Part shown: in pieces, positions 8,877 through 17,231 of the stretch
How the letters are laid out: the number at the start of each line of letters is the position of its first letter
Position numbering within the stretch: position 1 is the stretch's first letter
From: Parapusillimonas sp013416435
GTDB lineage: Bacteria > Pseudomonadota > Gammaproteobacteria > Burkholderiales > Burkholderiaceae_B
Direction of reading: 5' to 3'
Assembly (NCBI RefSeq): GCF_052180245.1
Contig: NZ_CP197474.1
Location: 4,278,001 to 4,342,000 of the forward strand
DNA length: 64,000 nt
Made by a program: the position numbers and the translations under genes
The notes under the pieces: generated by a model
Told to the model about the DNA's origin: nothing
Database searches by the model: none
What the model saw: only the letters and a program-made list of their open reading frames with translations

Positions 8877-8898
8877 ACGGCGCCCGGGAGGGCGCCGT
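8877..8898 (-). terminator. Hairpin after the Tim44-like gene
   Basis: The arms 8877-8885 (ACGGCGCCC) and 8890-8898 (GGGCGCCGT) pair over nine bases with a four-base loop. Read on the minus strand the stem is followed by TGCGGATTTTCC, a weak T-rich tail. It fits a terminator between the Tim44-like gene and ubiJ, which may then need its own promoter in 8758-8876. Confidence 0.5.
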
Positions 8899-8988
8899 CA
8901 TGTTTGGAGCCGCTTTGGCCGGCCAAACAGCATGCCGGCCCGAAAGCATCGATGTGCGGGCCGGGCTTGCCCTCGCGCATCGCCGCGC

Positions 8989-9975
8989 TTAGCTGGCGTA
9001 GTCGATGGGGATTTGCTGGATGCCGGCCAGCAGCCAGCCCGCGCCTTCGCCCTTGTAGAGATTCCAGACTTCTTCGAAGCGGAACGCTTCTGCGCCCTTG
9101 GCCTCGCGCAGCATGCCCGAATAGCGCACGCTGGCCAGATGGCCGCCCGACACGGCCTCGATGCCCAGGAGTTCTGCGTTCAACAGCACGACTTCCGTCA
9201 CGTTGTCTTCGCCGCGCGCAAGGATTTCGGGCTTGACTTCGGCGACCAGGTCGTCGGTCATGTAGTCGCGCAGGCGGTCGAGATCGCCGCTGTCCCAGAT
9301 GGCCTGGATTTCGATGAACTGCGCCTTGGCATTGGCCAGGAATGCGGACGTGTCGAAATCGCCGGGGATGAACCATTTGTCATCCACCGGCGCCGCGGGA
9401 ACCGGCGCAATGGCAGCGCTGGGCATGGCGGCCGGAGCGGCCGGCGCTTGCGGCGCGCCTGCTTGACCGGCGGACTGGCGGAACAGGTTCTGGGAACGGT
9501 CCGCGTTTGCGGCGCCGCCCGCTTGCTGCATGGCGGGGCGCGATGCGCCGCCACGCAACCTGCGCACGATGAAGATGACGCCAAAGACCAGCAAGGCGAT
9601 GAGCAGCAAGCTGGACATCATTTCCAGGAAGGCGCCCGAAAGCCCCATGCTGGACAGCAGCGCGGCAATGCCAAGGCCGGCGGCGATGCCGGCTATGGGC
9701 CCCAGCCAGCGCGACATGCCGCTCTTGGCCGCGGTGCTGGCGGCGGCGCCCGTGGCGGCTGCGCCGGCCGCCGGCGCTGCGGCGCGGTTCGTGGTCGAAG
9801 CCGCCGCGGGCGGTGTCACCGCCTGGCGCTGCTGGGTCACGTTGGACGACTGGCGGCCAAGGCTTTTTCCGCCACCCGCCCGTCGCGCTTCGGCGTCGAA
9901 CGACACCGACAGCATCGCGCCGGCGGATACCGTCAGCATGGCGATGGCAAGCAGCCGAGAAATACGTTTAGACAT
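8989..9975 (-). CDS. Tim44-like domain membrane protein
   Basis: The 328-residue protein has a signal or anchor segment at residues 5-27, an Ala/Thr/Gln-rich disordered stretch (about 35-85), two hydrophobic segments (MSRWLGPIAGIAAGLGIAALL and the MMSSLLLIALLVFGVIFIV helix, about 89-160), and a C-terminal Tim44-like domain (about 200-328) with AKAQFIEIQAIWDSGDLDRLRDYMTDDL. In mitochondria this domain binds lipid during import. In bacteria its role is unclear. The start at 9975 has a good AAGGAG site. It lies between ubiE and ubiJ, the order seen in many Burkholderiales, which hints at a membrane role linked to quinone synthesis. Confidence 0.85.
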   Translation of the reverse strand: MSKRISRLLAIAMLTVSAGAMLSVSFDAEARRAGGGKSLGRQSSNVTQQRQAVTPPAAASTTNRAAAPAAGAAATGAAASTAAKSGMSRWLGPIAGIAAGLGIAALLSSMGLSGAFLEMMSSLLLIALLVFGVIFIVRRLRGGASRPAMQQAGGAANADRSQNLFRQSAGQAGAPQAPAAPAAMPSAAIAPVPAAPVDDKWFIPGDFDTSAFLANAKAQFIEIQAIWDSGDLDRLRDYMTDDLVAEVKPEILARGEDNVTEVVLLNAELLGIEAVSGGHLASVRYSGMLREAKGAEAFRFEEVWNLYKGEGAGWLLAGIQQIPIDYAS

Positions 9976-10189
9976 CTAGTGATCTCCTTGAAGAGGGAGC
10001 GGGCTGGAAGACCCGCCACCGCTTATGTCTTTATCTGGATATGCAAGCATGACGCGGCGGCCGCAAAGCGCAGGCGTGCGCGCCACAATACTTACTGGAA
10101 GCTGAACATTAGCATAAAGTAAGACAGGCGGCATTACAAAACGTTCATGTTTCCGCGAAAAATTGAAGAAACCGAGTGAATGGCAGCCT

Positions 10190-10219
10190 GGGGTCAGACC
10201 CCGTACGGGGTCTGACCCC
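10190..10219. repeat. 30-base palindromic repeat, copy 3
   Basis: Exact consensus copy: arm GGGGTCAGACCCC, centre GTAC, inverse arm. It lies 75 bases past the ubiE stop on the transcript. Confidence 0.92.
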
Positions 10220-10245
10220 GCCTCTGATCCCGCCTCTCAAGCCAA

Positions 10246-10274
10246 GGGCCGGGCCCCGTATGGGGCCTGACCCC
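10246..10274. repeat. Diverged palindromic repeat, copy 4
   Basis: A 29-base relative (GGGCCGGGCCCC, GTAT, GGGGCCTGACCCC) with several changes in the left arm, 20 bases past the ubiE stop. Confidence 0.75.
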
Positions 10275-10294
10275 GCCCTCGGCGTCAAAAGATC

Positions 10295-11089
10295 CTAGCC
10301 CAGGTTGACGCCTTCATGCAGCGCGACCAGGCCGGCGCTGAGATTGAAATACCGCACCCGGGACAGGCCCGCGTCGGCCAGCATGCCGGCCAAAGTGCTT
10401 TGATCGGGATGCATGCGTATGGATTCCGCCAGGTAGCGATAACTGGCCTCGTCGCCCGCCACCTTCTTGCCCAGCCAAGGCAGTACGTTGAAGGAATACC
10501 AGTCGTACGCCGGCGCCAGGGGCTTGGCCACCCGTGAGAACTCGAGAACCAGGAGCTTGCCGCCGGGTTTGAGCACGCGGCGCATTTCGGACAGCGCGCG
10601 GTCTTTGTGCGTCATGTTGCGCAGCCCGAAAGCCACGCTGACCCGGTCGAAGTACCCGGAAGGAAAAGGCAGTTTTTCGGCGTCGCAAACCGCCGTGGGC
10701 AGCAGCATGCCTTGATCCGTCAGGCGGTCCCGCCCGACGCGCAGCATGGAATCGTTGATGTCGGTCAGCCAGACCTCGCCCCGCGCGCCGGCGCGCTTGG
10801 CAAACGCACGCGCCAGGTCGCCCGTGCCGCCAGCGATGTCCAGGACCTTCATGCCCGGACGGACATCGGCCCGGCCTATGGTGAACGCTTTCCAGACACG
10901 ATGCAGCCCGACCGACATGAGGTCGTTCATGATGTCGTAGCGGCCGGCGACGGAGTGAAAGACTTCGGCCACCTTGCCCGCCTTTTCTTTTTCGCTCACG
11001 GTCTTGAAGCCAAAATGCGTGCTGGCCCCGGCCTGCGCGCCGCTGTCCTGGCTGGAAGCGTCTGGTGTGGAGGAATGAAGGTTTTGCAT
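10295..11089 (-). CDS. ubiE: Ubiquinone/menaquinone C-methyltransferase UbiE
   Basis: The 264-residue protein is a class I AdoMet methyltransferase with all UbiE landmarks: THFGFKTVSEKEKAGKVAEVFHSVAGRYDIMNDLMSVGLHR near the start, motif I VLDIAGGTGDLA, DINDSML, and YFDRVSVAFGLRNMTHK in the second half. It carries out a C-methylation of the quinone ring. The start at 11089 has an AGGAA site. It is the first gene of the ubi operon, read away from the divergent phoB gene. The N-terminus is about 25 residues longer than in E. coli, with a Ser/Gln-rich lead. Confidence 0.96.
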   Translation of the reverse strand: MQNLHSSTPDASSQDSGAQAGASTHFGFKTVSEKEKAGKVAEVFHSVAGRYDIMNDLMSVGLHRVWKAFTIGRADVRPGMKVLDIAGGTGDLARAFAKRAGARGEVWLTDINDSMLRVGRDRLTDQGMLLPTAVCDAEKLPFPSGYFDRVSVAFGLRNMTHKDRALSEMRRVLKPGGKLLVLEFSRVAKPLAPAYDWYSFNVLPWLGKKVAGDEASYRYLAESIRMHPDQSTLAGMLADAGLSRVRYFNLSAGLVALHEGVNLG

Positions 11090-11212
11090 GATTTCCTAAT
11101 CGTACATCATTACCGGGTTAAGATTCGCAAGACCGGCGGGCTTTCACAAACCTGAAATATTTGCGCCATATTATTCAGGGGCATTACCCATCACCCAGAA
11201 TACAAAGCTACC

Positions 11213-11914
11213 ATGAGCACGACCATACTCGTTGTTGAAGATGAGCCCGCCATCCAGGAATTGATTTCCGTGAACCTGTCCTTTGCCGGACACAAAGTAT
11301 TGCGGGCATTCGATGCCGAGCAAGCGCAGACGCTGATACGAGCCGAACTGCCGGACCTCATCCTGCTGGACTGGATGCTGCCCGGAGCGTCGGGCATCAC
11401 ACTGGCCAAGACACTGCGCTCCGACGAGCGCACCCGCAATGTGCCCGTCATCATGCTGACCGCCAAAGGCGCCGAGCATGACAAGGTGGAAGGGCTGGAA
11501 GCCGGCGCGGACGACTACATCACCAAGCCTTTCTCGCCCAAAGAACTGATTGCCCGCATCAAGGCCGTGCTGCGCCGCCGTGCGCCGCAACTGACCGACG
11601 ACGTGATCCAGATCGGAACGCTCAAGCTGGATCCCGCCACGCATCGGGTGACCGGCGGCGACGTGGCGCTCACCGTGGGGCCGACCGAGTTCCGCCTGCT
11701 ACACTTTTTCATGACGCACACCGAACGCGTCTTTTCCCGCACGCAATTGCTCGACCAGGTATGGGGCGATCACGTCTTTGTGGAAGAGCGCACGGTCGAC
11801 GTCCACATCCGGCGCCTGCGCAAGGCGCTGGAACCCAGCAAACACGAGAATCATATTGAAACGGTGCGCGGCGCGGGATACCGCTTCACGGCTCAATTGC
11901 CCCAGAACGCCTGA
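11213..11914 (+). CDS. phoB: Phosphate regulon response regulator PhoB
   Basis: The 233-residue protein is an OmpR-family regulator. The receiver has the acidic pair ED at 9-10, the phospho-acceptor Asp in ILLDWMLPG (about D53) and the switch lysine in TKPFSPKEL. The winged-helix DNA-binding domain (about 130-228) has EFRLLHFFMTHTERVFSRTQLLDQVWG and RTVDVHIRRLRKALEP, the recognition part typical of PhoB. It activates phosphate-starvation genes when phosphorylated by PhoR, encoded 41 bases downstream. No clear Pho box was found in the spacer between phoB and ubiE. Confidence 0.95.
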   Translation: MSTTILVVEDEPAIQELISVNLSFAGHKVLRAFDAEQAQTLIRAELPDLILLDWMLPGASGITLAKTLRSDERTRNVPVIMLTAKGAEHDKVEGLEAGADDYITKPFSPKELIARIKAVLRRRAPQLTDDVIQIGTLKLDPATHRVTGGDVALTVGPTEFRLLHFFMTHTERVFSRTQLLDQVWGDHVFVEERTVDVHIRRLRKALEPSKHENHIETVRGAGYRFTAQLPQNA

Positions 11915-11955
11915 ACCAGTCTGAAGAATCGCCACCAGTTCCGAATGTCGTCATC

Positions 11956-13251
11956 ATGATCAAAACCTTAATCTCTATTGGCCTGTGGGGCGTACTGGGG
12001 TGGGCGCTCGGCGCCTGGCTGGGGGCGGGCATCGGCTGGGCGACTTTCTCGTTCGGCCTGATCCTGATGATTCTTGTCAGCGGCATGCAGCTCTCGCGCA
12101 TCTCCAGATGGGTAAAGGATATCGAAGCCCCGCCGCCGCCTTCGGTGGGCCCCTGGGACGAGATCCTCGCGCCCATCTACCGCAAGCTGCGCCAAAACCG
12201 GCAGGAAATCGATGCGCTCGATGAACATGTGAACGGCATCATGCTCGCCGCCGAGGCTCTGCCGGACGGCGCGATCACGCTGGACCAGACCATGCAACTG
12301 ACGTGGTGCAACCAGACCGCCAGCGAGCACGTCGGCCTGAACCTGGAGTCGGACCGCAACCACAGCATATTCAACATTCTTCGCGCGCCGGAATTCGCGC
12401 GCTATGCCCGGCAGACCGAGTGGCCGGCGCCGATCCTGCTCCATCTGAATACCGATGGGCAAGACCGGGCCCTGCTGGTGCAGCTCACCCGATACGGCCT
12501 GGACCAGTACCTGGTCGTCACGCGCGACGTCACCCAGATGGAAAAGCTGGAAACCACGCGCAAGGACTTCGTGGCCAACGTCTCGCACGAGCTGCGCACC
12601 CCGCTCACGGTCCTGTCGGGATTCCTTGAGACCTTGCGCGACATGCCGGAAGGCTCGCTCAGTAGCGAGCAAAAACAGCATTACCAGGCGCTGATGCTGG
12701 AACAGGCGCAACGCATGCAAGCCATCGTTGCCGATCTTCTCACGCTCTCCACGCTCGAATCGTCTCCCAATACCGAAGGCGAGCCAGTGCAAGTCGCGCA
12801 ACTGGTGCAAACGGCGCTGGCGCAAGGGCGCATTCTTTCAAACGATCAGCACATCTTCGTCGAGAACGTGGACGAGAACCTGTGCGTCATCGGCGTCGAA
12901 ACCGAGTTGGCGTCAGCGGTATCCAACCTGCTGACCAACGCCATACGCTATACCCCGAAAGACGGAACCATAACGGTCAGCTGGTACATCACGGAAGCCG
13001 GGCAAGCCTGCTATTCGGTCCAGGACACCGGCATCGGCATCGCTTCCCAGGACATCCCGAGGCTCACCGAGCGCTTCTATCGCGTGGATCGGGGCCGCTC
13101 GCGCGCCACCGGCGGCACCGGCCTGGGCTTGGCCATCACCAAGCATGTGGCGATGCGCCACAATGCCGAACTGACCATCCATAGCCGTTTCGGCGCCGGC
13201 AGCCTGTTCTCCGTGATTTTCCCGCCCTCCCGCGTGGCAAGGATCGACTAG
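11956..13251 (+). CDS. phoR: Phosphate regulon sensor histidine kinase PhoR
   Basis: The 431-residue kinase has two N-terminal membrane helices (about 5-45) with almost no periplasmic loop, as usual for PhoR, then a PAS-like region (about 95-190). The HisKA motif FVANVSHELRTPLTVL carries the phospho-histidine at about 211. The ATP-binding domain has the N box LLTNAIRYTP, G1 DTGIGI and G2 GGTGLGLAI. It phosphorylates PhoB when phosphate is scarce, through contact with the Pst/PhoU system, which is not in this window. A palindromic repeat follows the stop by 35 bases. Confidence 0.95.
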   Translation: MIKTLISIGLWGVLGWALGAWLGAGIGWATFSFGLILMILVSGMQLSRISRWVKDIEAPPPPSVGPWDEILAPIYRKLRQNRQEIDALDEHVNGIMLAAEALPDGAITLDQTMQLTWCNQTASEHVGLNLESDRNHSIFNILRAPEFARYARQTEWPAPILLHLNTDGQDRALLVQLTRYGLDQYLVVTRDVTQMEKLETTRKDFVANVSHELRTPLTVLSGFLETLRDMPEGSLSSEQKQHYQALMLEQAQRMQAIVADLLTLSTLESSPNTEGEPVQVAQLVQTALAQGRILSNDQHIFVENVDENLCVIGVETELASAVSNLLTNAIRYTPKDGTITVSWYITEAGQACYSVQDTGIGIASQDIPRLTERFYRVDRGRSRATGGTGLGLAITKHVAMRHNAELTIHSRFGAGSLFSVIFPPSRVARID

Positions 13252-13286
13252 GGCGGCCTGCTAACGCCGGACGCGGGGTCAGAGGC

Positions 13287-13316
13287 GGGGTCAGACCCCG
13301 TACGGGGTCTGACCCC
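13287..13316. repeat. 30-base palindromic repeat, copy 5, with a partial copy
   Basis: Consensus copy after phoR, preceded by a fragment (GGGGTCAGA) at 13275-13283. The fragment and full copy look like a local duplication of the left arm. Confidence 0.92.
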
Positions 13317-13406
13317 AGAGCGCGGGGGACAAGCGCGCAAATATCATTAAAATAGCCATTTGCCGCCTTGCCCGACGCAGGGCTGAAACCCACACGGAGT
13401 CCCACG

Positions 13407-13838
13407 ATGTCCACTGCGCGCACCCTTCCCCCTTTCCACCTCGCTTTCCCTGTGCGCGATCTGGCCGAAGCCCGCGCCTTCTATGGTGATCTGCTCGGCT
13501 GTCCCGAGGGCCGCTCCTCGGACGAGTGGGTGGATTTCGATTTCTACGGCCACCAGATCGTTGCGCACCTGTCGCCCGAGGAATGCGGCCAGGTCCGGAC
13601 CGGCAGCGTAGACGAGCATAATGTGCCCGTGCGGCACTTCGGTGCCGTGCTCGACATGGACGCCTGGGAAGAGCTGGCCGGGAAGCTGAAGAACGCAGGC
13701 ACCCGCTTCGTGATCGAACCCTATGTAAGGTTCAAGGGACAGCCCGGCGAGCAGGCCACCATGTTTTTCCTTGACCCGTCCGGCAACGCGCTCGAGTTCA
13801 AGGCGTTCAAGAACCTGGATTCGCTCTTCGCCAAATAA
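13407..13838 (+). CDS. VOC-superfamily (glyoxalase/dioxygenase-like) protein
   Basis: The 143-residue protein has one pair of beta-alpha-beta-beta-beta units of the vicinal-oxygen-chelate fold: FHLAFPVRDLAEARAFYGDLLGC at the start and FFLDPSGNALEFKAF at the end, with metal-ligand candidates His (FHLAF), His (VRHFG) and Glu (ALEFKAF). Such small proteins include glyoxalases, fosfomycin-resistance enzymes and dioxygenases. The exact reaction is not predictable here. The ATG at 13407, with GGAG upstream, is chosen over an in-frame ATG at 13368 because the longer lead has no family character. It precedes pxpB by 13 bases. Confidence 0.8.
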   Translation: MSTARTLPPFHLAFPVRDLAEARAFYGDLLGCPEGRSSDEWVDFDFYGHQIVAHLSPEECGQVRTGSVDEHNVPVRHFGAVLDMDAWEELAGKLKNAGTRFVIEPYVRFKGQPGEQATMFFLDPSGNALEFKAFKNLDSLFAK

Positions 13839-13851
13839 CCGAGCCCAGCCG

Positions 13852-14583
13852 ATGCCTGAAAACGTTTCCGGCCCCGATACGGCCTGGACCATCATTCCCC
13901 AGGGAGACCGCTGCCTGCTGCTGGCGTTCGGAAACGGCATCGACATCGAGACCGGCAGGCTCTGCGGAAAAGCGGCGTCGGCTTTGCGCGCGGCGGGCCT
14001 CGCGGGTGTCAGCGACATCGTGCCCGCTTTCAACTCGGTAGCCGTCCACTATCAGCCCCGCCTGTTCCGGCCCCACGGCGCCTTGCTGGAACTTATGGAT
14101 CAGATCCGGCTGATCCTCGCCGATGCGCTATCGGGCGACAAGCCTGCCGAAGACGCCAGGCAGGTGGACATCCCGGTATGCTACGGCGGCGAGCACGGCC
14201 CCGACCTGGAAGACGTCGCCCGGCATTGCGGCCTCAGTCCGCAAGAGGTCATACGGCTGCACAGCGGCACGCCAGCCTATGTGTTCATGCTGGGATTCGC
14301 GCCCGGTGCGCCCTATATCGGCATACACGACCCGAAGCTCGCCATCGGCCGGCGCGACACGCCCCGGACCGTCGTGCCCGCCGGGTCGGTCGCCATCGCC
14401 AATCTGCAAACCGTGATCTATCCCAACGCCTCGCCGGGAGGCTGGAACCTGATCGGCAGCACCCCGTCGGTACTGTTCGATCCGGCCAGAGAACCCGTCA
14501 CGCTGCTGGCGCCGGGAGACACGGTCAGGTTCGTGCCCATCGGCCCGGACGACTACCTCGCCTTGAAGCGCGCATCGAAATGA
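13852..14583 (+). CDS. pxpB: 5-oxoprolinase subunit PxpB
   Basis: The 243-residue protein matches the PxpB/KipI family: WTIIPQGDRCLLLAFGN at the start, FNSVAVHYQP, the central VCYGGEHGPDLEDVA, and the strong signature YVFMLGFAPGAPYIG, followed by RRDTPRTVVPAGSVAIA. With PxpA and PxpC it forms the ATP-dependent 5-oxoprolinase that recycles pyroglutamate to glutamate. The frame is open upstream to 13771, but the ATG at 13852 is the natural start. It overlaps pxpC by four bases (ATGA), so the two are translated together. PxpA is not adjacent. Confidence 0.92.
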   Translation: MPENVSGPDTAWTIIPQGDRCLLLAFGNGIDIETGRLCGKAASALRAAGLAGVSDIVPAFNSVAVHYQPRLFRPHGALLELMDQIRLILADALSGDKPAEDARQVDIPVCYGGEHGPDLEDVARHCGLSPQEVIRLHSGTPAYVFMLGFAPGAPYIGIHDPKLAIGRRDTPRTVVPAGSVAIANLQTVIYPNASPGGWNLIGSTPSVLFDPAREPVTLLAPGDTVRFVPIGPDDYLALKRASK

Positions 14584-15566
14584 GCATCACCGTTCTCAAG
14601 CCCGGCATGCTGTCGTCGTTTCAAGACCTGGGACGCCATGGCTTCCAGCACCTGGGCGTCCCGGTGGGCGGCGCGATGGACGAGCGCGCCCACCGTCTGG
14701 CGAACCTGCTGGTCGGCAACGAGGGCGACGAAGCAACGCTGGAAATCACGCTGTCCGGACCCAGCCTGCGCTTCGAGGCGCCAGGCTGCATCGCCATTTG
14801 CGGCGCGCAACTGAACCCCACCCTCAATGATGCACCCATTCCCAACAATCGTCCGATCATCGCCCAGGCCGGCGACCTGCTGGCTTTCGGTGCGCGCGAT
14901 GCGGGCTTGCGGGCCTATATTGCATGGCATGGCGGCGCAGACCTGCCCGCGGTGCTGGGCAGCCGCAGTACTTATATCCGCGGCGGCCTGGGAGGCTACC
15001 AGGGCCGTGCACTGAAGAAAGGGGATGTATTCGCCATGCGGGCGGATCTGCGGGGCCGCAATCTCGACAAGCTGTCCGACCGGCTTCGGGACATCAAGGT
15101 GTACTTGCCCGCCATCCTGGGCATGCAGCCGCGCACCGCGATACGCACCGTAAAGAGCGCCCATGCGGCGCTGTTCACGCCCGCCGCCGTCCAGGCGTTC
15201 TTTTCGGGCGATTATCGTGTCAGCCCGCAATCCGAGCGCATGGGATACCGGCTGGCAGGTCCGAAACTGGAACTGGCGCATACCGCCCAGCTTCTGTCCG
15301 AAGCCACCAGCTTCGGCAGCGTACAGGTTCCCCCGGACGGTTCCCCCATCGTGCTGATGGCCGACCGCCAGACCACCGGCGGCTACGCCAAGATCGCTCA
15401 CGCGGCGTCGGTGGACCTGCCCATCATTGCGCAAAGCATGCCCGGGGACATCCTGCGGTTCGCGGAAATCAGCCTGGAACAGGCACGGGCGCTGGACCAG
15501 CAGCGGGAAGATGCCTTTGGCAAGCTTGAACTTGCCCTGGCGCCGCTGCGCGCCCTGTTCGGCTGA
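14580..15566 (+). CDS. pxpC: 5-oxoprolinase subunit PxpC
   Basis: The 328-residue protein is a PxpC/KipA-type biotin-dependent-carboxylase-like subunit. It starts ITVLKPGMLSSFQDLGRHGFQHLGVPVGGAMD, the usual opening, and includes LVGNEGDEATLEITLSGP, GSRSTYIRGGLGG, YRVSPQSERMGYRL and VLMADRQTTGGYAKIA. It forms the second half of the PxpBC ATPase that opens pyroglutamate together with PxpA. The start at 14580 overlaps the pxpB stop (ATGA). Just 22 bases separate its stop from the convergent STAS gene, which marks the left edge of the biosynthetic cluster. Confidence 0.93.
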   Translation: MSITVLKPGMLSSFQDLGRHGFQHLGVPVGGAMDERAHRLANLLVGNEGDEATLEITLSGPSLRFEAPGCIAICGAQLNPTLNDAPIPNNRPIIAQAGDLLAFGARDAGLRAYIAWHGGADLPAVLGSRSTYIRGGLGGYQGRALKKGDVFAMRADLRGRNLDKLSDRLRDIKVYLPAILGMQPRTAIRTVKSAHAALFTPAAVQAFFSGDYRVSPQSERMGYRLAGPKLELAHTAQLLSEATSFGSVQVPPDGSPIVLMADRQTTGGYAKIAHAASVDLPIIAQSMPGDILRFAEISLEQARALDQQREDAFGKLELALAPLRALFG

Positions 15567-15588
15567 CGCCTTGCCTTGCTGCTTATGC

Positions 15589-15930
15589 TTAAGCGGCGGC
15601 CAGCCGGGCCACCGCCGTGCCGCGGTCTTCGACCACCGTGAGTATGGCCAGGAAACCGCTGATGTCGAACACTTCGTGCACATGCGGCTGCAGGCTGCAC
15701 AGTATCAGTTGCCCGGAGTTCTGCTTCAGGCGCTTGGCGAGCATCAGGACGACCCGCAGTCCGGCGCTGGAGATATAGTCCAGGCCGCTGAGGTCCAGCG
15801 CGCACAGGCGCTCTCCTTGGTCGACATAGGCCAGAAGGTCGGATTCCACTGCTGCGGCATTTGCGCTATTGATCTGGCCCGACGCCGAAATCACCAGAAC
15901 CTCGCCGATTTTTTCGCTAGAAAGACTCAT
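15589..15930 (-). CDS. STAS-domain anti-sigma factor antagonist (SpoIIAA/BtrV-like)
   Basis: The 113-residue protein is a single STAS domain: EVLVISASGQINSANAAAVE, then LCALDLSGLDYISSAGLRVV, where the serine in the YISSAGL turn (about 58) is the usual phosphorylation site, and HEVFDISGFLAIL near the end. In partner switching an RsbW-like kinase phosphorylates this serine and a PP2C phosphatase removes the phosphate; the bare form frees a sigma factor or other target. Both partner types occur in this window (46878 and 51047). The gene overlaps the upstream GT9-like gene by four bases (ATGA), so it is the last gene of the biosynthetic operon, an unusual place for a regulator. Confidence 0.9.
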   Translation of the reverse strand: MSLSSEKIGEVLVISASGQINSANAAAVESDLLAYVDQGERLCALDLSGLDYISSAGLRVVLMLAKRLKQNSGQLILCSLQPHVHEVFDISGFLAILTVVEDRGTAVARLAAA

Positions 15931-17231
15931 GAGGCAACCGTTGTATTGAAAGTAGCTGATTGTAGCGACTTAAGGGGCGAGCACCAAGAAAAGCCTCCAT
16001 GAAAGTCCACCATGGCCTTGAATATCTGATTGAGGCTGCGATAATCGCGCGGCCATAGGCGCACTCCTTGCGACTCCAGGAATTCAAGGGGCTGCGCGAC
16101 GAAGGCGGCGCGCAGGCTCGGATGCCTGCCGCACTGGTCGAGCGCGTCGGACAGCGATACCGATGCCTGGCCGCCGGCTTCATACAAGGATGCCGGTCCC
16201 GGCTCCCTGGCCGCCGTGGCGCCCGTGACGCCGAACACATCCGCGGAATGCCCGGCCTGGCTCAGAAGCCCGGACACCCTCGCCAGGCATTCCGCCCAGT
16301 CGTCGAACACCGCCTGCCGGATCAGCCGCATGCTTCGATACAGCGCGGTCTCTTCGCTGTCCAGGCCCCAGCGCCAGCTGCAGGGCTTGCTGAGCAATGT
16401 CCAGACCGGTACGCCCAGCGCGCCGGCCACATGCGCCGGCGCGCTGTCTATGGTGATGAGCAGGTCCAGCCCCGCGATGACCTCCGCAAGGTCGGCCACG
16501 TCGCGCACCGTTCGCCCGCAGCGCTCGATATCCGAAGCCCAGTGCCTCGCGTCCAAGGCCGCCTCGTCGTCTCCCCATTGAACGCTGACCCATGAGATCC
16601 CGGGATGATCCCCGACCAGGCGTTCGAGCAGATCCAGCGGGATCGACTTGATGTCCCTGGCCACCCCCCTCCGGTTCGCCGACCAGTTCAGCCCCACACG
16701 CAGTCCGGGATGGGAGCGGCGCGCCAGGTTCGCGGCCGACCGGGTGACGGCCAGGTAGGCGTCGCCGCGGCAGGGGTCGGAGCACAGCGCGCCCATGCGC
16801 ATCAAGGGCACGCGCACCTTGGGCGGGTCGGCCAGCGCCTGATCCGGCGTCACCGGCTCGATGGCCAGGTCCTGCTGGCGGATCAGGCGATGCAATTCGG
16901 GGTTACATTGGATCCGCACGCGGCTGAATTGCGCCGCCACCGGCGGCACATAACGCAGCTGCTGGATGATGTCGCCGATGCCCTGCTCCGCCACGATCAG
17001 GAGATCGCGCTCGCGCTCCACGGGCGAGACGGACATGATGGTGCGCGATCTGGGATCACGGCGCACGAGCCCCCAGGGCGTGTTGGCGTCCCAGAGCATG
17101 AATTCGCCCTCGCCGGTCGACGGACGCCAGACATCGACATCCAGGCACCAGACCTGACCGTTCGAAGGCGGTCCGGCGCAGACATGCAGATCGTTCACCA
17201 GCCAGTGAAAATGCAGGGGAAACGGCGTCAT
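15927..17231 (-). CDS. GT9/heptosyltransferase-like protein with unusual C-terminal extension
   Basis: The 434-residue protein has a GT-B Rossmann part like ADP-heptose transferases and TPR-linked glycosyltransferases: LLIVAEQGIGDIIQQLRYVP (about 75-94), LRVGLNWSANRRG, SIPLDLLERL, WVSVQWGDDEAAL, and DLLITIDSAPAHVAGALGVPVWTL (about 255-278), then the SWRWGLDSE segment. The tail from about residue 360 is separate: SLRAAFVAQPLEFLESQGVRLW resembles the leader-like domains of nitrile-hydratase-type peptides. That similarity is by eye only. The gene overlaps both neighbours (megasynthase upstream, STAS downstream) by ATGA. Sugar transfer to the lipopeptide is possible, but no acceptor evidence exists. 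Confidence 0.65.
   Translation of the reverse strand: MTPFPLHFHWLVNDLHVCAGPPSNGQVWCLDVDVWRPSTGEGEFMLWDANTPWGLVRRDPRSRTIMSVSPVERERDLLIVAEQGIGDIIQQLRYVPPVAAQFSRVRIQCNPELHRLIRQQDLAIEPVTPDQALADPPKVRVPLMRMGALCSDPCRGDAYLAVTRSAANLARRSHPGLRVGLNWSANRRGVARDIKSIPLDLLERLVGDHPGISWVSVQWGDDEAALDARHWASDIERCGRTVRDVADLAEVIAGLDLLITIDSAPAHVAGALGVPVWTLLSKPCSWRWGLDSEETALYRSMRLIRQAVFDDWAECLARVSGLLSQAGHSADVFGVTGATAAREPGPASLYEAGGQASVSLSDALDQCGRHPSLRAAFVAQPLEFLESQGVRLWPRDYRSLNQIFKAMVDFHGGFSWCSPLKSLQSATFNTTVAS

Larger units (their letters stand above)
9976..10294. other. 319-base spacer between ubiE and the Tim44-like gene
   Basis: No coding region could be supported here. It holds two copies of the palindromic repeat (10190-10219 and 10246-10274) just past the ubiE stop, and an AT-richer part (10100-10180) next to the Tim44-like gene, where its promoter may lie. 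Confidence 0.7.

Noticed and set aside
11090..11212. Pho box upstream of phoB
   Set aside because: No convincing CTGTCAT-type direct repeats were found in the spacer.
13852..15566. Possible urea carboxylase or allophanate hydrolase subunits
   Set aside because: PxpB and PxpC resemble those domains, but both are separate short proteins with PxpB/PxpC signatures and no biotin carboxylase gene is present.
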